NCBI RefSeq assembly: GCF_009917525.1
Contig: NZ_QZDU01000016.1
Location: forward strand, 1 to 36,259
Length of the DNA stretch: 36,259 bases
Origin: Acutalibacter sp. 1XD8-36
Lineage (GTDB): Bacteria; Bacillota; Clostridia; Oscillospirales; Acutalibacteraceae
Direction of reading: 5' to 3'
Below are positions 23,519-30,600 of the stretch, piece after piece. The translations under genes and the position numbers were made by a program. Every line of letters starts with the position of its first letter. The stretch's first letter is position 1. The notes beneath the pieces were generated by a model. It had not been told where the DNA came from, ran no database searches, and worked only from the letters and a program-made list of their open reading frames with translations.

Positions 23519-23551
23519 AAAAAAGCCCTTCTGTTTCCAGAAAGGCTTTTT
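23519..23551. terminator. bidirectional terminator upstream of the adhesin gene
   Basis: AAAAAGCCCTTCTG and CAGAAAGGCTTTTT pair around a TTTC loop with one mismatch; A-tract and T-tract flank the stem, so it works in both directions. It ends recombinase read-through before the adhesin operon. The remaining bases of the 221-bp gap (23405-23625) hold only tiny frames (for example 13 codons from an ATG behind AAAGGGGG) and no clear promoter. Confidence 0.75.
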
Positions 23552-23625
23552 GGTCTATCGCTTATTCGCCGTACAACAAGTAAAATACCCCGTATTTCTG
23601 CACTTAAAGCTATAAAATCAAAACA

Positions 23626-25248
23626 TCAATCAATCCTGCCAACAAAACGGTAGTAAATCTCCACTTCCTGCTCCCTTGAGCCGTCAGCAGACTTCACCGC
23701 CTCATGTACCGTGATTTTCTCTATCAGGGCGTTCACCAGCTCCGCTGTCAGCTTGGTAGGGCTGGAATACTGCCGGATAAGTTCGACCCATTTTCCAGCA
23801 TCCTCAGCGCCCTTTGCGGCAGTCTCTATGGCAGTGTGGGCTTGCTCAATCCTCGCGGCCACATCAGCCTGCTCCACCTGGTACTTCTCCGACAGCATCG
23901 CAAAATTCCGCTCAGAAATGCGCCCAGCAGCCCAATCCTCATACAATTTGGCAAAGAGTCTGTCCAACTCCACTTTGCGCTTTTCAGCCCGCTTTAGCTC
24001 TGCTATGTGACGTTTTTGGATAGCGGCTTGCCCTTTGCCGTTGGCATTCATCAGCCGGTTCACCAGCCTGTCACCGTCTTTTTGCACCGCCTGAATCCAA
24101 AATTGCAAACGGGAAAGCACATAGGGGTATAGCACATCGTAGCGTATATAGTGCATGGAACACTCGCCCAGAGCAAAGGCGTTCTTCGCGCAACGGTAGT
24201 AACAGTATGGCTTTTTGCCCTGATGATTCTCCACAAAAGACATCGACCAGCCACAGTCCGCGCACTTTACCAGTCCCGCAAAGACCTGTGTCGTACCGTT
24301 TTTTCGTTCCCTGCGGCGGCTAGCAATTTGCTGCTGCACCCGGGCAAAATCATCCCGGGAGATGATGGCATCATGGGTATTCTCCACGATAAACCATTCA
24401 GATTTCGGCTTAGTCGTTTTCTGCTTTGACTTGAAAGAAACCGTCCCCGACTTGTTGTGAACGCTGTCGCCAATGTAAGTCTCATTGCGGAGAATGTTCT
24501 TCACCTGCCCCACCGTCCAGGCGTAACGCTTGTTTTCCGGCTGGTCGGCATACTTGTTGGCATTCGTCCCATAGCGCTGGAAGTTGAGCCAAGCCGCTGT
24601 AGGGACCTTCTCGGCAATCAAAGTGCGGGCTATTTTTTCAGCACCAACACCACTCAGAGAAAGATTGTAAATCTTCTCTACTATCCACCGGGTGTCCCCG
24701 TCAATCAACAAATGCCCCTTCTGATTTGGGTCTTTCACATACCCAATAGGCGCGCAGGCACCATAGTGAGCGCCATTGGCAAACCTTGCACGGAATGCCG
24801 CCTTTACCTTTTTGCTGGTCTGCCGGGCGTGCATTTCATTGAGAATATTAAGGAATGGGGCCAGCTCGTTCTCACCGTTAAGAGTGTCTACATTGTCATT
24901 TACGGCAATATAGCGAACACCTTTACTGGGAAAGTAAATCTCCGTGTACTGGCCTGTCAGGATATAGTTGCGGCCCAGGCGGGATAAATCCTTCGTCACA
25001 ACGCAGTTGATTTTTCCATCCTCGATGGCGTCAATCATGCGCTGAAACGACGGCCGGTCGTAGTTTGTGCCGCTCCATCCATCATCCACATACTCGTCAA
25101 TGACGGTCAACCCATGCTCTTGGGCGTACTGCCGCAGCATCATGCGTTGGGTCTGAATACTGCCGCTTTCGCCCTGCAGCTCATCGTCACGGCTCAACCT
25201 CATGTAGAGCGCAGTCTTGTAAATCTTCGTATTGCTCGGTTGTTTCAC
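23626..25248 (-). CDS. large serine recombinase (TndX/TnpX-like)
   Basis: A 540-aa recombinase. The catalytic domain has Ser19 (ALYMRLSRDD), DDGWSGTNYDRP, VVTKDLSRLGRNY and RYIAVNDNVDT. The recombinase domain includes APIGYVKDPNQ and ILRNETYIGDSVHN. The zinc ribbon is CADCGWSM then YYRCAKNAFALGEC, followed by a coiled coil and a conserved-type end (LVNALIEKITVHE). The start is GTG at 25248 with AAGGAGG upstream. It differs from the recombinases at the left end, so it probably belongs to a second element. Its neighbours TnpW and MobC are typical partners. A palindrome sits just upstream. Confidence 0.95.
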   Translation of the reverse strand: MKQPSNTKIYKTALYMRLSRDDELQGESGSIQTQRMMLRQYAQEHGLTVIDEYVDDGWSGTNYDRPSFQRMIDAIEDGKINCVVTKDLSRLGRNYILTGQYTEIYFPSKGVRYIAVNDNVDTLNGENELAPFLNILNEMHARQTSKKVKAAFRARFANGAHYGACAPIGYVKDPNQKGHLLIDGDTRWIVEKIYNLSLSGVGAEKIARTLIAEKVPTAAWLNFQRYGTNANKYADQPENKRYAWTVGQVKNILRNETYIGDSVHNKSGTVSFKSKQKTTKPKSEWFIVENTHDAIISRDDFARVQQQIASRRRERKNGTTQVFAGLVKCADCGWSMSFVENHQGKKPYCYYRCAKNAFALGECSMHYIRYDVLYPYVLSRLQFWIQAVQKDGDRLVNRLMNANGKGQAAIQKRHIAELKRAEKRKVELDRLFAKLYEDWAAGRISERNFAMLSEKYQVEQADVAARIEQAHTAIETAAKGAEDAGKWVELIRQYSSPTKLTAELVNALIEKITVHEAVKSADGSREQEVEIYYRFVGRID

Positions 25249-25275
25249 TCAAAAAAACCTCCTTAAATGGAAACA

Positions 25276-25325
25276 ACCCACGCTTATGCAATACTCACTA
25301 AGTCAAGTATAACATAAGCGCGGGT
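25276..25325. repeat. imperfect palindrome before the recombinase
   Basis: ACCCACGCTTATG (25276-25288) and CATAAGCGCGGGT (25313-25325) are inverted with one mismatch, and ATACT/AGTAT continue the symmetry inside. It covers the leader region of the recombinase gene and contains a TATACT box on the minus strand. It may be a recombinase or regulator binding site. Confidence 0.5.
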
Positions 25326-25358
25326 CAATTTCCAGCTCTATTTTACCCCAAATATCTC

Positions 25359-25526
25359 TCAGGACGCGGCGCGGTGCACAGCGTCCTCCAGCAAATTATC
25401 GATTGATTTTCCCTGCTCCGGGAAATGTTCTGACACCTTGATTTTGTATTTTCCCACCACGAAATACTGGGTACCGCTTTCCGACCTGACAGTCCTTCCA
25501 ACAGTTTCCTTCCTGTCTTTCGCCAT
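25359..25526 (-). CDS. TnpW-like small transposon protein
   Basis: A 55-aa protein (MAKDRKETVGRTV, then GTQYFVVGKYKIKVSEHFPE and SIDNLLEDAVHRAAS) of the TnpW type, short proteins of unknown function found next to TnpX/TndX recombinases. GGAGG lies 7 nt before the ATG at 25526; an earlier in-frame ATG is too near to it. A terminator separates it from MobC. The recombinase follows about 110 bp later. Confidence 0.7.
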   Translation of the reverse strand: MAKDRKETVGRTVRSESGTQYFVVGKYKIKVSEHFPEQGKSIDNLLEDAVHRAAS

Positions 25527-25544
25527 AGGCATACCTCCATAAAT

Positions 25545-25575
25545 GAAAAATGCCCAGCAGGAAACTCCCGCTGGG
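25545..25575 (-). terminator. Rho-independent terminator after mobC
   Basis: A 10-bp stem CCCAGCGGGA/TCCTGCTGGG with a GTT loop is followed on the minus strand by CATTTTTC. It sits right between the MobC stop and the ribosome site of the TnpW-like gene. Confidence 0.7.
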
Positions 25576-25590
25576 TTCATATAGTCTCGC

Positions 25591-25932
25591 TTATTCATCG
25601 TCAAAATCAACTTCATCAATCTGGCCTGTGACCGCCTTTTCGATGCGCTGAATAGCGTCCCGCAGACGCAGAACCTCTTGGTAGTACGCACCTTCATCAA
25701 CAAGGCCAGTGGCATTAGCCATGAAAGCTATTTGGTTCATGTTATTGCCAATTTCTTTCAACTCCCGAGTCATGCCATAGTAATCGGCAGGAGGAGCCTC
25801 CCGAGGTTTATAGTCGTGAATCAGCAACCGGATGTAGCCTGACCTTGTAAGCCCGCATTTACGCGCCTTGCGGGTCAAGCTCTTGTAGTCCTGCTCGGTC
25901 ATTCTCATGTCAAACTTCTTCTGGTTATTCAA
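25591..25932 (-). CDS. mobC: MobC-like relaxosome accessory protein
   Basis: A 113-aa DNA-binding protein of the MobC type. The N-terminal ribbon-helix-helix region (KKFDMRMTEQDYKSLTRKAR, LTRSGYIRLLI) is followed by the typical MTRELKEIGNNMNQIAFMAN stretch and a charged end. It helps a relaxase to bind and open the transfer origin. The likely start is TTG 25932 with AGAGGA 9 nt upstream. A relaxase would be expected after it, but the next genes are TnpW-like and a recombinase, so mobility functions here look incomplete or split. An oriT-like repeat lies upstream. Confidence 0.8.
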   Translation of the reverse strand: MNNQKKFDMRMTEQDYKSLTRKARKCGLTRSGYIRLLIHDYKPREAPPADYYGMTRELKEIGNNMNQIAFMANATGLVDEGAYYQEVLRLRDAIQRIEKAVTGQIDEVDFDDE

Positions 25933-25974
25933 ATAATCATTCCTCTCAAAATAGAATATGTCTAAAAACAAGGG

Positions 25975-26043
25975 TCATAGGGTACGCCCTATCCAAGCTG
26001 CGTTTGTCCGCACACTTGTCTACACGAGTGTCGGGACAAATGC
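25975..26043. other. candidate origin of transfer (oriT-like inverted repeats)
   Basis: Upstream of mobC lie a short palindrome AGGGTACGCCCT, then TATCC, then a longer imperfect inverted repeat. GCGTTTGTCC with ACACT (26000-26016) pairs with AGTGT and GGACAAATGC (26027-26043). Inverted repeats next to a mobC gene are the usual setting of an oriT. The nick site cannot be assigned from sequence alone. Confidence 0.45.
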
Positions 26044-26126
26044 GATGCTGGCTCGTACCGAAAACGCCTTTCAGCCGTTTTCTCTACTTACCGCCTCGCT
26101 AACGCTCGGCAGAGTGCGCTCCGCGC

Positions 26127-26921
26127 TCATTTGGCCATGTCATGGGCCACTTTCGCGGTGTAGTAGCTGTCCATAGTTGTGGGGGCGTTGAATAGCATAG
26201 CCCGCAGGTACTGCTTGATGTTGCGCACCTCGCTGGTGTTGGCGTGAAAGCAGTCGGCAACATACTCGATATGTTCGGCAGTTAGTTTGAGGAATTTGCT
26301 CCTTACAACCTCTGCCGGATAATCATCGCTGGCAATACGCACTACCTTACGCTGAGTGCATACAGTTTCCACTATGATGTCCACAAGCTCGTCCAGCAGT
26401 GGCTTGTCTACCACATCTACCAGGTGGTCGTACTCAATGTTTTCTTTTACCAACTGCTCATAACTGGCATAACCCGTTTCAAATCCAATCCCATCCTCTC
26501 GGGAAAGGATGGGATTGGATTTATCAATATTTACTCTATCTTCACTTTGTTTATCTTTATTTAGTTTCGTGCCGTTTCCCATCGGCGGTTTTCCCGTTAG
26601 CGAGTTATCCGTTGTCGGATTTTTGCCCACCGGCTGTTCATAAACATTGTAGACAATGTTCGCCAGCTTGCCGCCGCTGCCGCGCCCCTGTACTCGTTGC
26701 AGGTAGCCAGCCCCTTCCAACTCGTTTATGGCTGAACGGATAGCTCCCACTCCCTCGCGGTTGATGTAGGCCAGACCCGCGACGGAATAGTCCCAATCAT
26801 CCGGCAGGGCCAGCATTTGCGAGAGCAGTCCCTTTGCTTTGAGGGAGAGCGCTGGGTCGCGCAGGTGGTGATTACTCATCACCGTGTAGTCCTTGTCGTG
26901 CTGTACTCTGAAAATTGCCAT
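26127..26921 (-). CDS. replication/helix-turn-helix protein (DUF6017-like)
   Basis: A 264-aa protein starting MAIFRVQHDKDYTVMSNHHLRD. The first 110 residues form a winged-helix domain seen in element replication-initiator-like proteins (LSLKAKGLLSQMLALPDDWD, VAGLAYINREGVGAIRSAIN). A linker (about 110-155) and a C-terminal helical domain follow (DELVDIIVETVCT and VRNIKQYLRAMLFNAPTTMD), resembling DUF6017. It may start or control replication of the excised element. The ATG at 26921 has AAGGAG 8 nt upstream. The linker DNA contains a 17-bp perfect inverted repeat. Confidence 0.8.
   Translation of the reverse strand: MAIFRVQHDKDYTVMSNHHLRDPALSLKAKGLLSQMLALPDDWDYSVAGLAYINREGVGAIRSAINELEGAGYLQRVQGRGSGGKLANIVYNVYEQPVGKNPTTDNSLTGKPPMGNGTKLNKDKQSEDRVNIDKSNPILSREDGIGFETGYASYEQLVKENIEYDHLVDVVDKPLLDELVDIIVETVCTQRKVVRIASDDYPAEVVRSKFLKLTAEHIEYVADCFHANTSEVRNIKQYLRAMLFNAPTTMDSYYTAKVAHDMAK
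26481..26522. repeat. 17-bp perfect inverted repeat inside the replication-type gene
   Basis: The arms 26481-26497 and 26506-26522 are perfect complements (AAATCCAATCCCATCCT type) with an 8-nt loop. It lies in the coding part of the linker (DKSNPILSREDGIGFETG), so both arms are translated. Confidence 0.8.
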
Positions 26922-26986
26922 AGCATCACTCCTTGAAAGTATTCTATGTGATGGGGCGACGCCCCTGGTCACCCAAAATGGGCATG

Positions 26987-27021
26987 AAAAAAGCGGCGTT
27001 CAGCCGAAGCCAATACGCCGC
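26987..27021 (-). terminator. terminator upstream of the replication-type gene
   Basis: GCGGCGT (minus 27021-27015) pairs with ACGCCGC (26999-26993), and TTTTTT follows on the minus strand. The loop holds a smaller GGCTTCGGCT hairpin. It lies 65 nt before the gene start, so it either ends upstream transcripts or attenuates this gene. Confidence 0.55.
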
Positions 27022-27246
27022 GTTGCGGATTGGGGAGTACCAAGTCTACTCCCCTCTAATTATCTTACCACTAATATTATACACTTGACAAAATTCAAAA
27101 TTTCACTTTTTTCTACTCGCTGCTGTCGAAACAAATATTTTTTAACTATACCAGACTGAAATTATATAGAGATAAACCAAGTTCACAAAAAATTTACATT
27201 TGAGAGAATGGCCATGGTAGTGGCGCTAAGCGCCGCGACCTCCATA

Positions 27247-27277
27247 AGCAGATGTGCAAGTTGCACACTTGCTTTTT
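27247..27277 (+). terminator. plus-strand terminator-like hairpin
   Basis: AGCAGATGTGCAA pairs with the following TTGCACACTTGCT with one mismatch and one G-U pair, and a TTTTT run follows. No coding gene precedes it on the plus strand, which suggests an untranslated RNA ending here. Confidence 0.5.
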
Positions 27278-27345
27278 CGTTCGGTATCTATAACTGTTGG
27301 CAGCAGAAAAAATCAAAAATGCAAAATGTAAACTTGATTTTCTGA

Positions 27346-27396
27346 TTTGAGGTCATAGAAAAATTTGCCGCAACCTCAAAGCTGGTCCGCCGAAAT
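27346..27396. repeat. GAGGTC element, copy 1
   Basis: It begins TTTGAGGTC, has an 8-bp closing stem with ACCTCAAA, and ends in CTGGTCCGCCGAAAT. It shares start, end and hairpin plan with the copy at 27550-27600, about 204 bp away. Confidence 0.55.
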
Positions 27397-27549
27397 TTGT
27401 ACACAAATCATATACTTCGCGAGAATCAGAACGAAATATCTTCATTCCGATTTTCACTTGAGCCTTATACGCCTTTTCACTACACTACTTTTTCACATTA
27501 CAGATTGTAGCACATTATTTTTCGTTTGTCTTCCGATACACTTCCGATG

Positions 27550-27600
27550 TTTGAGGTCGTGGCAGATTCTGCCATGACCTCAAATCTGGTCACCGAAAAT
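27550..27600. repeat. GAGGTC element, copy 2 (17-bp stem)
   Basis: The arms 27550-27566 and 27568-27584 (TTTGAGGTCGTGGCAGA and its complement with one G-T pair) form a nearly perfect 17-bp hairpin, followed by TCTGGTCACCGAAAAT as in copy 1. Confidence 0.6.
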
Positions 27601-27611
27601 CTTTCGCCCAC

Positions 27612-27640
27612 CAAAACGACATTTTGACGTTTTGATTTTT
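27612..27640 (+). terminator. plus-strand hairpin with T-run
   Basis: CAAAACG (27612-27618) and CGTTTTG (27628-27634) pair and are followed by ATTTTT on the plus strand; CCCAC/GTGGG may close an outer stem. It stands just beyond the stop of the minus-strand SLH gene but points the other way. Confidence 0.4.
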
Positions 27641-27660
27641 GTGGGTTTCTTTTGTTGCAG

Positions 27661-30600
27661 TCAGAGGTTGTTAACAAATTTCATCACCATCTGCGCTGCC
27701 TCAGCCCGAGTAGCGTTCCCCCTCGGGTCTAGCACACCGTTCCCCTTGCCGTTGACAATACCGCTCTCATGGGCCCAGCACAGGGCTTTCCACGCATAGG
27801 TGCTTACCTTCCCGGCGTCGCTGAAATCAAGCTCATTCTTGCGCGGTTCAGGGTTCCCGGCGTACCGCCAGAGCATCACCGCCAAATCCTGCCGTGTAAT
27901 AGGCAGGTCAGGAGCAAATTTGCCCCCTCCAACTCCGGCAACGATACCTTCTGCCGCCGCCCAATTTACCGCGTTCGCGTACCAGCCGGTGGTCACATCG
28001 CTGAATCTGCCGCTGCCGGACTTGGGCCTGCCCTCATTGTTGTAGATGATCTGCGCGAACTGAGCGCGGGTCAGGCTGTCGTTAGGGCCAAACCTGCCGT
28101 TTGCGTAGCCAGACATCAGACCGTTCTTGCAAACAAACTCCACCGCTTTGATGTACCAACCGGTATCGCTCACGTCCGGGAATGGGTTCTTCCATGGCTC
28201 TGGCGATTGGCTGGGGGATGTGGTGGGGGTGGGGGTTGGCGAGCCAGTCGGCGTAGGGCTTGGGGAGTCCGTAGGCCCTGGGCTGGGCGTTGGCGTCTGA
28301 ATTGGTACAAAATCGGCCTTCACGGTCACATCCCTGCCGGGCATTTTGAAGGTGAACTTGTCGTCCTTTTCAGTGAGTTCCACAGTTTTATTCTGGCTGT
28401 CTGTAACGGTGATTTTGTCTAACTTATAGCCTTCGTCCGGCTTGAGGGTCAGTGTCACCGTGCCGCCAGAATAGATGCTGGTAGGGCTGGCAGTGACAGT
28501 GCCATGCACGGTCTTGTCGACCTTCACGCTGTAGTAACTAACGGGAGGATACCAGCCGCCTCCGCCGCCAGAACCTCCGCTGGACTTCTTTACCCAACCC
28601 AAAGAGACCGGCGACAGGCCGGTGACAGTGAACCGGATACCTTCCGCTGTCTTGGTAACAGCTGGCCTTTCCGTTTCGCCGGGAGTTTTTCCGAAATCAT
28701 CGGTGGTAAACATATGGATTACAACAAAGTCATGGGTGTTCTGGCCAGTCCCCTCCGGGTAGGGCAGGGTAACGGTAAGCCTGCCCTCTGCCGGGAAATT
28801 ATCTCTAGTGGCAGGTGTCCAATTCTTTCCGCCGTCTTCGCTGACCATCAGCGACACATCATACACAGCAGTATTTTCTTTCGCAACGGCACTGTTTGCC
28901 TCTGTCACCGCCAGCTTCATGGCTTTTTCCAGCTTTGCGGGGGTGTTCAAGTCCTGGTTCGCCAGCAATGCCGCCGGGACCGTAGAGATGCCTGTTTCCA
29001 TCTCCAGCTTAAGCTGCTTATCCGGTGTGGATTCCGGCGGAACGTCCAGTTCCTGTACCGGGGTCACCCGGGCGCTCAGCGTGGGCAGGTCGCTCCCGCC
29101 GGGAAGCTCATAGTTTTCCGGGTCTGCCGGGTCAAAGGTCCAGGTTCCCCGCACGGAAACACTGTAATTGCCAGGCTCCTTTGTTCCCGCCAGCCCCTCC
29201 GTTGTCAGGCCGCTGGAAACGTGCAGCGCCACCTCGTCATTTACCACCCCGATAAGGCGGAGTTCTCCGTAAACTGCGGCCTCCTTCTGGCTGTTCTGGG
29301 GCTTTGAAGCGCAAAGCCCCGAAACGTCCCAGGTAAGCAGCCGCTTGGCAATGGTAATGGGGAAGGTCATCTCGCCCATATGGTCGCCGCTCTCCGCGCT
29401 GATTGTCAGGGAATAGCTGCCGGCGTTCTTTGGGGCCTCCGTCAGGTTATTGCCCTCAGAGTCCTTCCACTGATAGGCGTAGGTCAGCCCATCTACCGGG
29501 TTGCCGCTCTCGTCGACAGCGGTTGGCGTGCCGCTGTATGCCGCGGGCTGGCCGTCATAGGTTTTGTCCTCCAGCACGATGCCGGAGAGGGAAACCGGCG
29601 CTTTGTCCACCACGGTAATGGTAAAGGTGCTCTCGCCGGCCGTATACTTCCCGGATGCCTCCGTGGTGACCGCCTTAATGGTAATGACCGTCCCCTCCTG
29701 GGTGTCCTCTGGGATAAGCAGCTCGCCGTTCACCAGGGACGCAAATTCGCCGTCGCCGATCTTATAGCTGACAGTAGGGACGGGAAGTCCCTCGGTAAGG
29801 TCCGGGTCATGAGAGTTCACCACCTGGACGGCTACCGTAGCTGTGCGTCCGGCCTGCTGGCGGCTGGGGGCGCTGATGGTGATTTTCGGCTGGGCGGGAG
29901 TAACGCTTACCGCCACTTGGGTTTCTCCGGTGGCGTAATTGGCCCCATCCTCGGGAATGAACTTGACCGTGTAGCTCCCATCTTCCAGCGGGCGGGCCTG
30001 GGGCTCGGCCCAGGACCAGGCTCCCTCAACTGTCTGCTCTCCATTTTTGGCGCTTCCGCCGGAAAGCTGCGAGTCCGCAAGGGTTTGGCCGTATTCGATC
30101 GCCGCGGCAGTAGGCGCGCTCAATGTAAGCCCGGCTTTCGTAATGCTGGCGGTGGTCTGGAACGCCCCGTCGGACAAGGTGTAATTGTTGGCGGCAGCGG
30201 TGGCGTTCAGCGTAACCGTGCCGGTGATGGGCTTATTTGCCCCCGCGCCGGGGCTGTCAAACGCAGCAGTCACAGTATAATCGCTAGCGGTCAAGGTCTC
30301 GCCGTGTTGGAGCCCGGTAAACTCCACCTCCACCTGGGCGGCGGTATTGCCGTCATAGGGCTTATCTTTCCCGGCCACCGTCACTGACAGGGGGGCGGGG
30401 GTGATTTTGCCTGTGGTGGTCAGGGGTTCGGAGATACTGGGGTGGCCAAGTGTGCTGTTGTAAAGCGAATAGTAGCTTGCCTTTTCCCCTGTCAGCCGAA
30501 TTTTTTGGACGGTGACGGTTTTGTCCTCGCCGACCCCGGCGCTGTCAAAGACCGCCTCATAGCTTAGGCCCACCTTGCCCTCGTCCTGGGGCAAAATTCT

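Larger units (their letters stand above)
27022..27660. other. 639-bp noncoding stretch with structured repeats
   Basis: No frame here looks like a gene. It is AT-rich with several hairpins: a GTGGCGCTAAGCGCCGC stem near 27215, a terminator-like stem at 27247-27277, two related GAGGTC/GACCTC elements (27346-27396 and 27550-27600) and a plus-strand hairpin with T-run at 27612-27640. A minus-strand TATAAT (27081-27076) could serve the replication-type gene. The dense secondary structure suggests small RNAs or a replication/partition region. Confidence 0.5.

Noticed and set aside
23405-23520. Tiny frames (13 and 8 codons) upstream of the adhesin gene, one behind AAAGGGGG
   Set aside because: Too short to support as genes; at most a leader peptide.
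29380-30387. 335-codon plus-strand frame opposite the SLH protein
   Set aside because: It is a shadow of the well-supported SLH gene and reads as low-complexity Gly/Arg/Leu sequence.
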